Shown here one piece after another: positions 8,333 through 15,984 of a stretch of 39,721 bases of DNA. The stretch comes from Pseudobdellovibrionaceae bacterium. Lineage in GTDB: Bacteria; Bdellovibrionota; Bdellovibrionia; Bdellovibrionales; Bdellovibrionaceae. Position 1 is the stretch's first letter, and the number at the start of each line of letters is the position of its first letter. Below the pieces are notes generated by a model. That model saw only the letters and a list, made by a program, of their open reading frames with translations, searched no databases and was not told the origin of the DNA. The position numbers were made by a program, and so were the translations under genes. The stretch is from contig JABWCN010000042.1 of assembly GCA_013359135.1 (NCBI GenBank), forward strand, positions 1 to 39,721, given 5' to 3'.

Positions 8333-9256
8333 ATGCTAAACTTAAAGCTTTTTTTTGTATTGTATTTTCTATTGAATCTGACTTTTCAGACGACTTCATT
8401 TGCAAATGATTCTAGAACAGATTTTTATTCTGTCTCTCCAGTTCTTAATGACTTAACTGTAAGGGACATAGGAACCTATTCTGACCTTTCAAAAAAGCCA
8501 CCTCAGTATCTTTACCATTGGATTTCATTTGAATCTTTAGAGAGGCTTTTTTCTAATGAAAATTCAAAAAAACAAATGCCATTGAAATTAGTTGGAACTC
8601 AAGAATATCAATCCTTAATAGTTCAGAATATTCCAGATTTTATCAATGCACCTGGGTTATTTACTTGGCATAGTCCGATTGCTATGTTTGGAGGATCGAA
8701 CGAAATTTATGGTAATGGCGACGCTTTACTTGAATTAAAAGTTAATCCTAGCTCTCGAGTTGGAGTGGTTATCACTGGAGAAACAATCGGTGTTCACAAT
8801 AAGAGTACAAACTCTGAAATTCGCAGCTATGATTTAATTTTGCATATTCGTGCCACAGATTTTAAAGGCAAATTACTTCCACTATACCTTGAGTGGGTAG
8901 TTCTGAATCCACAAGCAATTCAAAGCGTTAAAGCTGACCCAGATAGCTTAGCACCTAAACTAGAATCCTACGCAAAGGCTTTAGACGCTATTGCAAACTC
9001 TGAAGAAAGAAAAAATACTGATCTATCTGATATAGAGCTAGTTGCTGGGCCCCATCACAATGGATATTTGTCGTGGGGTTTGAACGCCAGTGTGATTAGG
9101 AAAAGAATTGCCAGTTTCACTCAGAATAGAAAATATATTCCTTCTTTTTTAAAAGGCGATGGACTCAATTTTAACAAAACGTCTTCATCAAGCAGAACAT
9201 ATCGTTCTTGTTTTCAGTTTTACAAAAATATAGTAACTAAGCCCTTTATTCCATAA
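8333..9256 (+). CDS. Exported protein with ADP-ribosyltransferase-like residue pattern
   Basis: This 307-residue protein has a signal peptide ending near SFAND (about residue 25), so it acts outside the cytoplasm. Residues 60-200 show a spacing like PARP-type transferases: YHW with His62, GLFTWHSP at 108-115, LLELKV at 132-137, and YLEWVVLNPQAI with Glu187 at 185-196. In PARP1 the equivalents are the catalytic His, the GIYFAD strand, a beta strand, and NEYIVYDIAQV with the catalytic Glu. The middle aromatic residue of the H-Y-E triad is not clearly placed. Any enzymatic role is an inference from pattern only. It is a single gene with no partner or obvious immunity gene; the 44-bp element at 9306 follows it. 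The ATG follows GGAAG. Confidence 0.6.
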   Translation: MLNLKLFFVLYFLLNLTFQTTSFANDSRTDFYSVSPVLNDLTVRDIGTYSDLSKKPPQYLYHWISFESLERLFSNENSKKQMPLKLVGTQEYQSLIVQNIPDFINAPGLFTWHSPIAMFGGSNEIYGNGDALLELKVNPSSRVGVVITGETIGVHNKSTNSEIRSYDLILHIRATDFKGKLLPLYLEWVVLNPQAIQSVKADPDSLAPKLESYAKALDAIANSEERKNTDLSDIELVAGPHHNGYLSWGLNASVIRKRIASFTQNRKYIPSFLKGDGLNFNKTSSSSRTYRSCFQFYKNIVTKPFIP

Positions 9257-9305
9257 GCCTTTAACGCTAATTGAACTCTATGAGTTGCTCTTTAAAAGTT
9301 AGATA

Positions 9306-9349
9306 TCGACAAAATTTGTCATTTCGTCTTTTTCTCTACAGTGGAAAAA
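9306..9349 (+). promoter_or_regulatory. 44-bp conserved upstream element, copy 1
   Basis: This segment matches 22217-22260 at 40 of 44 positions; the differences are two TT/AA pairs. The shared core includes GTCATTTCGTCT and TTCTCTACAGTGGAAAAA. In this copy the left end GACAAA-A-TTTGTC is a 13-bp palindrome. It lies 41 bases upstream of the ATG of an exported coiled-coil protein, and copy 2 lies 58 bases upstream of a related-looking gene. A promoter with TTGTCA and TACAGT hexamers (15-base spacer) or a regulator site are both possible. The surrounding DNA is not similar, so this is not simply a recent duplication. Confidence 0.7.
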
Positions 9350-9390
9350 AAATCAGCTTACTGTTAAAGTTCCGTGACCCCGGAGACTCT

Positions 9391-11112
9391 ATGAATATTA
9401 GCTTTACAAATTTAAATAAATTTATAGCTGTTGCCTTGATTTCTTCAAGCTTCAGAATCATGGCAGAAACTACGGCCTGTTTGCACAACTACACAAGCAA
9501 TACACTACCACTTATCAAGTCTTCAATCTCTATAAAAAAAGCTAACCCCTCTGAGAACTATGGAGAAGCTCTTAATAGCTTAATTACCACATTACAACCT
9601 GACGAACGATTAGTCCGCTTAGGGATAGATAAATTCCATTCTGCTCAAGCTAAAGAGAGCACCCAACTTTCCACAGGAAAAAAGGCACTAGTTGAAAACC
9701 ATTTACAAAAAATTATGCCCACAGAAGTAGCACAGCTAAGTTTGAAAAGACTAACCAAACAAAATATTCTTCTTGGGCCTCTTCATGAAATTTTATTTAG
9801 AACCGCACTAAGTGATATTTCAACATCTGGCACCTTTGGAAAAAAAGAGGACCTAATTAAATATAAAAAATCTATGATTCAATCAGAAACTGGGGATATT
9901 TTATTCAGAGAAAAGCTTGCCTCTGAAATGTTTTCTGAACTTAAAATCTTACTCAATTTTTTTGGTAGCTCTTTTAAAAATTTAAGTCATTCAAATAAAT
10001 TAGAACTCATTGAAAAATTTAAAGAAAAAAGATCCAGATTTAGCTCCATTTTTGATTACAAAATCAAAGATGAGACGTTCATTGCAAACATAGAACTTCT
10101 TAACGAAATCACTTCTATTCCTGGCAATGAAGATTTTTTTAAAAAAACTTTTTTTATATCAATGGAATCCATCTACAAAATTTGCTATCATCGCGCTGAA
10201 GGCTCGATTGAAAAAAGTCTTGAGGTTGCCAAATATTCAGTTCTTCCAGCTACTATGGCTTACTTTTCACAGCAGTTTGGATTAGACTCACAAACTATTG
10301 CCTTATTTGGAGGCTTTATTGGACTAGGCTCTGTTGTAGCTTTCGCACATGATTTATCTAGAGAACCTAAAGAATCATTAATTCCGACGTTGAAATCGGC
10401 GCCAAAATCCCTTTGGATTAAGGGGGCTAATTATTTCAGAAGAAAGAATATAGAACATAAGTTAAACTCTGATTTTGATGTATCTTCTATTAACGCTGCA
10501 GCTGAGACTCTTAGCAGTTTAGCACCAGAAGCAGACAGGATAGCTCTTGATTTTGGCAAAATTAAACAAGAGCTTAATAATGGAATACAAGAAGATATTC
10601 ACCTATCCTCTTGGGGTAAAGAATTTTCATCAGGTGTTAGTAATTTGATAACTCGGCTTAATTTCATCCATGAAGAACTAGTTACAGTAAATACGAAAAT
10701 AACACCCATCTTAAACGAAGTTCATCAGTTAAATACGGCCAGAACCTCTAAACAAAGAGAAGCAATTGAAATCCTAAGTGAACAGTACGGTAAGAAATTG
10801 TTTACCTTACTTAGTGACCAACAAGCTATAGAATTAGATCTTATTACGCTATCTCACGCTCTGGATCAATATATTATAGGGCTACAGCATTATACCACTT
10901 CTTTACCAGCTCATCGGTCACTGAATTACGCCCAGCTTATTAACTCAAAGAGTGAAAATTTAAGAAATCAACTTTTAGTCCTTAAAAACTTTGCAGTTCC
11001 ACTAATAGCTTATAAAAAAAACATAAATTCAATTTTGAGTATCTTAGATTTGTCAACGACATCAGTTCAACTTAACAATCTTCAAAATTTGAATTTTGAA
11101 TTAGCTCAATAG
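9391..11112 (+). CDS. Exported helical protein with internal membrane segment
   Basis: I chose the ATG at 9391, after CGGAG; an upstream in-frame ATG at 9271 would put coding sequence through the 44-bp element and bury the signal peptide. From 9391 the protein is 573 residues. The signal peptide ends near MAETT (about residue 25) and the mature protein opens with C-x-H-x-Y-T (Cys30, His32, Tyr34, Thr35). Most of the rest is charged alpha-helix with likely coiled coils, broken by a hydrophobic Gly-rich segment at about 298-320 (ALFGGFIGLGSVVAFA). The gene at 22319 has the same N-terminal motif, helical build, membrane segment and upstream element. Function unknown; a periplasmic or envelope-spanning structural role is possible. 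Confidence 0.75.
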   Translation: MNISFTNLNKFIAVALISSSFRIMAETTACLHNYTSNTLPLIKSSISIKKANPSENYGEALNSLITTLQPDERLVRLGIDKFHSAQAKESTQLSTGKKALVENHLQKIMPTEVAQLSLKRLTKQNILLGPLHEILFRTALSDISTSGTFGKKEDLIKYKKSMIQSETGDILFREKLASEMFSELKILLNFFGSSFKNLSHSNKLELIEKFKEKRSRFSSIFDYKIKDETFIANIELLNEITSIPGNEDFFKKTFFISMESIYKICYHRAEGSIEKSLEVAKYSVLPATMAYFSQQFGLDSQTIALFGGFIGLGSVVAFAHDLSREPKESLIPTLKSAPKSLWIKGANYFRRKNIEHKLNSDFDVSSINAAAETLSSLAPEADRIALDFGKIKQELNNGIQEDIHLSSWGKEFSSGVSNLITRLNFIHEELVTVNTKITPILNEVHQLNTARTSKQREAIEILSEQYGKKLFTLLSDQQAIELDLITLSHALDQYIIGLQHYTTSLPAHRSLNYAQLINSKSENLRNQLLVLKNFAVPLIAYKKNINSILSILDLSTTSVQLNNLQNLNFELAQ

Positions 11113-11155
11113 AACTTTTTAACTTATTTTAGCTTTTAGCAAATAACATATCAGT

Positions 11156-11179
11156 AAAAATGGCCCCTAAAATAGGGGC
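11156..11179 (-). terminator. Intrinsic terminator for the minus-strand gene at 11186-11539
   Basis: GCCCCTA (11163-11169) and TAGGGGC (11173-11179) form a 7-bp, GC-rich stem with a 3-base loop. Read on the minus strand it is followed by CA and five T (11160-11156), a standard Rho-independent terminator layout just after the stop codon at 11186. The plus-strand gene ending at 11112 has no T-run after this stem, but the hairpin could still slow its transcript. Confidence 0.75.
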
Positions 11180-11185
11180 ATAAAT

Positions 11186-11539
11186 CTATTTACAGAACTT
11201 AGTTGAAAGTATTTTTCCACTACTATACTCATAAAGATCAAAACTTTGATCTATTTGAAAACTAATTTTCAGAAAATTGTTACTTAGATCGAAAAGACCA
11301 TAAGTCCTAGGTGTTTCACTAAATGTAATTTTATAGTAATTATTAGGACCAGGGACCCCTAAGTTATATCCCATTCTTACTGCAACTCCATCTTTAGAAA
11401 AAAACCAACCAGAGTTCTTATCTGAATAACAAAATAACTTACCAAGAACTTTACTTTGAATCAGCTCTTGATTTGAAGTTTTAGCTAAAGCACCAAAACC
11501 TATTAGGCTCATTGTAATCATTAAAATAGTATTTTTCAT
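11186..11539 (-). CDS. Small exported protein of unknown function
   Basis: This 117-residue protein has a clear signal peptide (MKNTILMITMSLIGFGALA, cleavage after residue 19). The mature part is about 98 residues, with two Cys (one in GKLFCYSD, one in the C-terminal TKFCK) that could form a disulphide joining the ends of a small beta domain. AAGGAG precedes the ATG at good spacing, and a terminator follows, so this is a single-gene transcript. It has no motif I recognise. It lies in a block of accessory exported proteins. Confidence 0.8.
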   Translation of the reverse strand: MKNTILMITMSLIGFGALAKTSNQELIQSKVLGKLFCYSDKNSGWFFSKDGVAVRMGYNLGVPGPNNYYKITFSETPRTYGLFDLSNNFLKISFQIDQSFDLYEYSSGKILSTKFCK

Positions 11540-11613
11540 TTTTTCTCCTTTTTAATTATGTTTTATACATTAATAATTGTGTTACTCGTGAGTAAAACGC
11601 CGCATCGTTTGAA

Positions 11614-11898
11614 TCACATTAAGACAACGTTTTTTTGGATACTTTCTACAATCCTTTGAATCTCTCTAAGCTCTTGCATAATTTTAGAGGTCGGCAGGTC
11701 AGCGTTTCCAGTTATAAGCTCTGTCAAACTGACTTGAAGTACCTGTGCAAGTGCAAGATAGGGCTCTCCCTTTATCTGCTTGCCATATTCCCAATCTCGG
11801 TAAGTGGATGCAGCTATTCCTAATTTCTCTGCCACTTCTTTTTGAGTCAAACCTTTGTTAACTCTCAATGTTTGTATTCTTTTTCCTAAGTTTTTCAT
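11614..11898 (-). CDS. XRE-family HTH transcriptional regulator
   Basis: The 94-residue protein is almost entirely a Cro/C1-type helix-turn-helix domain: residues 5-60 read LGKRIQTLRVNKGLTQKEVAEK, then LGIAASTYRDWEYGK, then the closing helices of the fold. Residues 68-94 form a short helix that could make a dimer. No ligand-binding or peptidase domain is attached. The start at 11898 lacks a clear Shine-Dalgarno sequence. It is divergent from the TIGR02147 gene at 12236, with a 337-base region between them that contains repeated TGAGAACACTA sites, so it could act there as well as or instead of the TIGR02147 protein. It is not near any phage gene in this window. Confidence 0.88.
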   Translation of the reverse strand: MKNLGKRIQTLRVNKGLTQKEVAEKLGIAASTYRDWEYGKQIKGEPYLALAQVLQVSLTELITGNADLPTSKIMQELREIQRIVESIQKNVVLM

Positions 11899-12105
11899 GA
11901 AGTAATAACTAATGACAACTTGAACATTTGTAAAATTAATTGATTTAATAATTTAATTAGAAATATTAATAAATCTGCAGAAGAGATATTAAAAACCAAA
12001 AAACTCTGAATTAAAACACGATAAAGATCGCAGAGATCTAGTGAAACCAAAGGATTTGATTTTAAAAAAAATTCCTTAGTGGATAAATAATATACAGAGC
12101 AGTGC

Positions 12106-12136
12106 TATCATGAGAACACTACACGTTCTCATGATA
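12106..12136. promoter_or_regulatory. 12-bp perfect inverted repeat, likely operator
   Basis: TATCATGAGAAC (12106-12117) and GTTCTCATGATA (12125-12136) are perfect 12-bp inverted arms around a 7-base spacer. The left arm overlaps a copy of TGAGAACACTA (12111-12121). TGCTATCAT at 12103 also resembles an extended -10 element (TGnTATAAT). No T-run follows, so this is not an intrinsic terminator. It lies 100-130 bp upstream of the TIGR02147 gene. The rest of the 11899-12105 stretch is AT-rich and shows nothing else. Confidence 0.7.
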
Positions 12137-12177
12137 AAATCTAAAATACTAATTTTCCATATGAATTTAAATGGAAC

Positions 12178-12234
12178 TAGTGTTCTCAAAAAAATGGCGA
12201 TACTGGCACAAGCGTTGCTATTCTGAGAACACTA
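12178..12234. promoter_or_regulatory. Inverted TGAGAACACTA operator pair abutting the TIGR02147 start
   Basis: TAGTGTTCTCA (12178-12188) and TGAGAACACTA (12224-12234) are exact 11-bp inverted copies with 35 bases between them, and the right one ends two bases before the ATG at 12236, over the place where a ribosome binding site should be. The right site is part of a 19-base direct repeat (12216-12234 versus 12103-12121, 17 of 19 identical). If TGCTATTCT is a -10, transcription would start close to the ATG, giving a leaderless or nearly leaderless message. Autorepression is the simplest reading. Confidence 0.7.
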
Positions 12235-12235
12235 T

Positions 12236-13138
12236 ATGAAGAACGTAAAGCCAATAATATATGAATATACAGATTACCGGTTGTATCTAAAAGCTCTTTA
12301 CGAGTTCGAGAAGACTCATGGTGACTTCTCTTATTCTACCTTTGCTCAACGGGCCGGATTCCAAGCCAGAAGTTATTTGCGCACGGTCATTACAGGAAAA
12401 AGAAATCTAACAGCAAATGCCATTGAAAAAGTGATAGTAGGATTTAATTTAGAGCTCAGTGAAGGCGAAGCTTTTAGGGCCTTGGTCCGATTTAATCAAT
12501 GTCAGAAGTTCTCAGAAAAACATCATTATTGGGATCAGTTTCTAAAACAAAGACCGAAGAAAAGTAAATCCGTTGTGGTAGATGAATACTATTATTTGGC
12601 AAGAATGGCATATCCCATTTTATTAGTGATTTTAAAACAAAATCATATAAAAAACACAATGGAAGAATTATCCAGATTAACAGGACTTTCAAAATCAGAA
12701 CTGCAGGACGGTTTACAGACTTTAGAAAAAATTGGGGCCGTTGTAAAAACCGGAACAGAGTCTTATTCTGCTTCTTTAAATAATTTCAAAACCCATGATG
12801 AAGTTCCCAATGTGGCTGTACAAAAATTTCACAGTAACATTTTAGAAAAAGCTATTGAAGGCCTAAACCTTCCTACCGCAAAAAGAGAATACCAATCTTT
12901 AATTATGGCTCTTAGCGAAGAAGAATTTCTTTATCTAAAGAAACGAGTCAAAAATTTTATGGACGAAATTGAAGAACTTTTCAGTGGTCAAAGACAAAAG
13001 TCTGAAAAAGTTTACTCAATTAATATCAATTTATTACCAATTTCACCTGATTTTATCCGCGAACAAAAAAATCAAGCGAGCCAGAAGTCAGTTCAGGAAA
13101 ACATGATGTCAATGGCATCAGAGGAGAATCAACTATGA
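12236..13138 (+). CDS. TIGR02147-family regulator
   Basis: The 300-residue protein has the family hallmark near the N-terminus: IYEYTDYRLYLKALYEF, then FSYSTFAQRAGF and SYLRTVITGKRNLT (residues about 35-65), a helix-turn-helix-like region. The central part (about 120-180) looks like a second winged-helix segment (MEELSRLTGLSKSELQDGLQTLEKIGAV). The family is known from Bdellovibrio and Fibrobacter; members are presumed transcription regulators but little is proven. The stop codon overlaps the start of the next gene as ATGA, and the metalloprotease gene follows, so all three form one operon. Inverted TGAGAACACTA sites reach to within two bases of the start, which suggests self-control. No normal Shine-Dalgarno sequence is present. 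Confidence 0.9.
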   Translation: MKNVKPIIYEYTDYRLYLKALYEFEKTHGDFSYSTFAQRAGFQARSYLRTVITGKRNLTANAIEKVIVGFNLELSEGEAFRALVRFNQCQKFSEKHHYWDQFLKQRPKKSKSVVVDEYYYLARMAYPILLVILKQNHIKNTMEELSRLTGLSKSELQDGLQTLEKIGAVVKTGTESYSASLNNFKTHDEVPNVAVQKFHSNILEKAIEGLNLPTAKREYQSLIMALSEEEFLYLKKRVKNFMDEIEELFSGQRQKSEKVYSININLLPISPDFIREQKNQASQKSVQENMMSMASEENQL

Positions 13139-13674
13139 AAACACTTTTAACAACAATCATCGCAGCTCTTGTGATTACAGGCTCAGCCTTCGCTCAGCGA
13201 GTCAACAACGGAGATCCTGGACTTGCGTTATCAAGTGCTGGAGCCTTACCAAAAGGAAGTGCTTTTGAAACTTTACTCGCAGCTTATGAGCGGGGGACAA
13301 TTCCATCGTTTACAGTAATGTCCAAGAAAGGTTTTAGTGGATCAATGGTGGATGCCTTTATCATAGATAATGAAAATAAAGATAAATATATTAGTGATTT
13401 AAAGTCTTCATATCTTAACTGTAAAATTAGAAACAACGGCCCACTTTTAGAGGAACAGCTTTTTTGTTCCTTTTCAAGGGAAAACACTTTTGAGTATAAG
13501 GTTGATTACGAAAGCAACAGTTTAAAAGGATTATATTATAGCTTTCGTGAATATCAAAAAATGATTATTTTTATTCTTAGCCCTTCAGCTAACGGCCTTT
13601 GTTTCAATCCAAGTGATTCTCATAAAATATTTCCCATAAATGGTATTTGCGGCGTTGGGTATTTATATAAATAG
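13135..13674 (+). CDS. Small exported protein in the TIGR02147 operon
   Basis: The protein has 179 residues and a signal peptide ending at SAFAQ (cleavage near residue 20). The mature protein has four or more Cys (in LNCKIR, QLFCSF, GLCFNP, GICGVG), consistent with disulphides in the periplasm or outside. The N-terminal mature part (GDPGLALSSAGALPKGSAFETL) is Gly/Ala rich; the rest is a beta-rich domain I do not recognise. Its start overlaps the regulator stop (ATGA), with GAGGAG six bases upstream inside the regulator gene, and the metalloprotease starts two bases after its stop. Small exported proteins in operons with TIGR02147 regulators are a recurrent arrangement in Bdellovibrio as far as I recall. 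Confidence 0.8.
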   Translation: MKTLLTTIIAALVITGSAFAQRVNNGDPGLALSSAGALPKGSAFETLLAAYERGTIPSFTVMSKKGFSGSMVDAFIIDNENKDKYISDLKSSYLNCKIRNNGPLLEEQLFCSFSRENTFEYKVDYESNSLKGLYYSFREYQKMIIFILSPSANGLCFNPSDSHKIFPINGICGVGYLYK

Positions 13675-13676
13675 TT

Positions 13677-14753
13677 ATGAGTTACAACTTTCATAATTTT
13701 TTTTTATTACTTGTAGGCGCGCTTGCTTTTTCATCTTTGCAGGTCAAATCGAACCCCTTGGAGTTTAACTACGAAGGAAAATCTCAAGATTTTCCTTCGA
13801 GTTATTTAAATATTAATAAAATTGAAAGTGACTACCAAAAAACTTATAAAAAACTTTTCCAAAGTTTGTCAGTTCCTGAGCTGGATCATTGCAAAATAGA
13901 AGTGCAGTTTAAAATTCTAAATGGTTACTGGGGAAGTGTCGAAACAGAGAAAAGTATTCAAAGTAAAACTATTAACGATTGTTCCTATGAAATTAAAATT
14001 GATGAACAGCTCATAGATAAAATGGAAGGGCAATTGGTTCTTATTCATGAACTAGTTCATATTATCCGCCATCACTTTAATCCCCTCGAAGAACGCTGGT
14101 TAGATGAAGGCTTAGCACAGTTGATAGAGACGGAATACATTGCTCTATGGCCCTATGACAAGCAGACGCAGTTATTCTCCCAAGAAAAGCTATTCCTCAG
14201 CAGTCATGATGAGGATTATTCTCCCAAAGGGAGAGGCTACAGCTCTAGTTATTTCTTCTTGAAATACATGTATAATCATTTTGGAGGTCTACATTTAGTC
14301 AAGAAGTTATTAACATCGCAAAAAACAGGATGGAGTAATATTCAAGAGTCATTAAAACAGCTAAGCGAGCAAGGAAAATTGCAAATCCCTAAAATTTTTT
14401 TTTCAAAAGAGATGATTTGGACACATTTTTCCTTTGCCATTTTTTTTAATGATTCAGCAAAGGCTGATTATGGTTTGTTTTTATTGGATTATAAATTTAA
14501 AAATGATACAGAAAAAAAGTCCCCTTTAATCAACGGGGAGAAAAGAATAACCTCTAATACAGAGATGGAAACTTTTTACCTACCACTTAATAAAGTAAAT
14601 AAGCAAATGCTCGCTGAAATAGATTTTAATAAATTTTCAGTTTATTTACTAAACTCATCTTCTAGTTTTAATATCGTCAAAGCGGATTCATCAATGAAAC
14701 TAATAAGAGCTCTGAATCAGTTTGAATATGCTGTTTTGGTGAAAAAACTATAG
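13677..14753 (+). CDS. Exported HExxH metalloprotease (gluzincin-like)
   Basis: The protein has 358 residues and an N-terminal signal peptide (hydrophobic residues 8-20, cleavage near VKSN). It carries a zinc-site HELVH at residues 124-128, followed by ERWLDEGLAQ, where Glu144 is the likely third zinc ligand, the WLxEG arrangement seen in M1-like and peptidase-MA-like gluzincins. The Glu is 16 residues after the second His, a little shorter than the classical 19 of M1 enzymes. There is no visible pro-domain cleavage motif. It starts two bases after the upstream exported protein and is the last gene of the TIGR02147 operon, so it is probably made under that regulator. Peptidase activity is a motif-based inference; the target is unknown. 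Confidence 0.82.
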   Translation: MSYNFHNFFLLLVGALAFSSLQVKSNPLEFNYEGKSQDFPSSYLNINKIESDYQKTYKKLFQSLSVPELDHCKIEVQFKILNGYWGSVETEKSIQSKTINDCSYEIKIDEQLIDKMEGQLVLIHELVHIIRHHFNPLEERWLDEGLAQLIETEYIALWPYDKQTQLFSQEKLFLSSHDEDYSPKGRGYSSSYFFLKYMYNHFGGLHLVKKLLTSQKTGWSNIQESLKQLSEQGKLQIPKIFFSKEMIWTHFSFAIFFNDSAKADYGLFLLDYKFKNDTEKKSPLINGEKRITSNTEMETFYLPLNKVNKQMLAEIDFNKFSVYLLNSSSSFNIVKADSSMKLIRALNQFEYAVLVKKL

Positions 14754-15048
14754 GAAACTAGCAAAAAGTATTTCCTTATTATTTTTCTTCGATACAGTCA
14801 AAAAAAATGACATCATTGGTGACAATTTGACAAAATAAATACGACTGTGGTTACCTAAAGTCATGAATTCTCAGAGTTCAACTTTATCCCAATTACATCT
14901 AAATACTTAGTTTTTTCCTACTGTTACAACAATCAACGAAGCCAAAAACTTCATAGACTTTCTTGGTCTCTAAATCGCACTGGTACTCATACATAAACAC
15001 GAATTCCTGCTATTTAATAAAATTAAACCTCACAATTTTGGAGAAACA

Positions 15049-15462
15049 ATGAAAAAATTGAATTTTATCTTAACCTACTTAATAGTCAGCTTAATCTCAA
15101 AAGTTAATGCCAATGAACTCAACCCTGTGTCTTTAAAAAATCTTGAGATTTTACAAAAAGCTCAAAAAATTTCATATTTTAAGAATCCTTGCTACGGCAT
15201 TAAAAACGTTCATTTTAGCCACTTTATTGGGTTCCGCTTCGAAGATGGAAAAGTTTATAAGTTAAGAGATTTTAGATCGTATGACGAAGCAAAACAGCTA
15301 AGTTTAATCTCTAAAGGTAAACTAGAAAATGAAATTGAACCTCATCCAGGTCAATACAAAAGCATTTTAAATTTTCTCGAAAGCCAAAAGGTTTGCCAAG
15401 GAGTTGATGGGGATAACTCTAGATTTTCAGTGGATTACTCGAAATTATTTTTTATCGAATAG
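15049..15462 (+). CDS. Small exported protein of unknown function
   Basis: The protein has 137 residues with a signal peptide ending near VNANE (residue 22). The mature part includes a pair of Cys (NPCYGI, KVCQGV) that could form a disulphide, and a central FRFEDGKVYKLRDF strand pair. No family was recognised. GGAG precedes the ATG at seven bases. The 295-base region before it (14754-15048) holds a TTGACA at 14827 with no convincing -10, and nothing else that I can support. It converges on the thioesterase gene at 15494. Confidence 0.75.
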   Translation: MKKLNFILTYLIVSLISKVNANELNPVSLKNLEILQKAQKISYFKNPCYGIKNVHFSHFIGFRFEDGKVYKLRDFRSYDEAKQLSLISKGKLENEIEPHPGQYKSILNFLESQKVCQGVDGDNSRFSVDYSKLFFIE

Positions 15463-15493
15463 TACCAGCTTAAATTGAAGCATGTAAAAAAAA

Positions 15494-15979
15494 TTAACGT
15501 GAGGCGAGCCTTTGTTCTCTACGTAGCTTTGCCTCTTGATAACGACGTTTATCCTCATCTGTCTCTAAAATAAGGCTAGGTACTTCTGTGGGCCTACCAT
15601 GAGAATTTAAAGCGACAAAGGTCATATAGGCTGAAGACGTGTGAAATAACTCACCTGTTTTAGGGTTTTCAGCCATGACTTTAACTCCAACTTCCATTGA
15701 TGTTTTTGAAACAAAATTGACTTTGGCTTTAAGATTTACCACCCATCCACGCTTGACAGGGGCATAAAATGACATTTGATCCATACTGGCCGTAACGACG
15801 TCTTTATTTGAGTGACGTTGTGCTGAAATAGCAGCGGCGATATCGATCCAAGACATGATCGTACCGCCGAATATAGTATCCAAGGAGTTAGTATGAATAG
15901 GTAACACAAGTTGGGTCATAGTGACTTCGGAATCAGAAACTTTTTTAGCCTTTAACTCCACACTACAACCCAATTTCAA
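15494..15979 (-). CDS. Hotdog-fold acyl-CoA thioesterase, YciA-like
   Basis: Enzymes of this family hydrolyse acyl-CoA thioesters in the cytoplasm. The sequence carries the family core: VTMTQLVLPIHTNSLDTIFGG with the central-helix motif FGGTIMSWIDIAAAISAQRHS, then VTASMDQMSFYAPVKRG, and the closing strand SSAYMTFVALN. The length of 161 residues is usual. The start is uncertain: TTG at 15979 has no ribosome binding site, and GTG at 15961 is an alternative; both keep the whole fold. The C-terminus is Arg-rich. The gene lies five bases after the LuxR-type gene on the same strand, so they are probably one transcript, but no functional link is evident. Confidence 0.88.
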   Translation of the reverse strand: MKLGCSVELKAKKVSDSEVTMTQLVLPIHTNSLDTIFGGTIMSWIDIAAAISAQRHSNKDVVTASMDQMSFYAPVKRGWVVNLKAKVNFVSKTSMEVGVKVMAENPKTGELFHTSSAYMTFVALNSHGRPTEVPSLILETDEDKRRYQEAKLRREQRLASR

Positions 15980-15984
15980 AAAAA

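Noticed and set aside
9271-9390. Upstream ATG for the exported protein at 9391
   Set aside because: It would run through the conserved 44-bp element and place the signal peptide 40 residues inside the protein.
12106-12136. Inverted repeat as an intrinsic terminator
   Set aside because: No T-run on either side, AT-rich arms, and it shares half-sites with other copies near the next promoter, so an operator fits better.
14827-14860. Promoter for the gene at 15049
   Set aside because: TTGACA is present, but no acceptable -10 lies 16-18 bases downstream and the gene is about 190 bases away.
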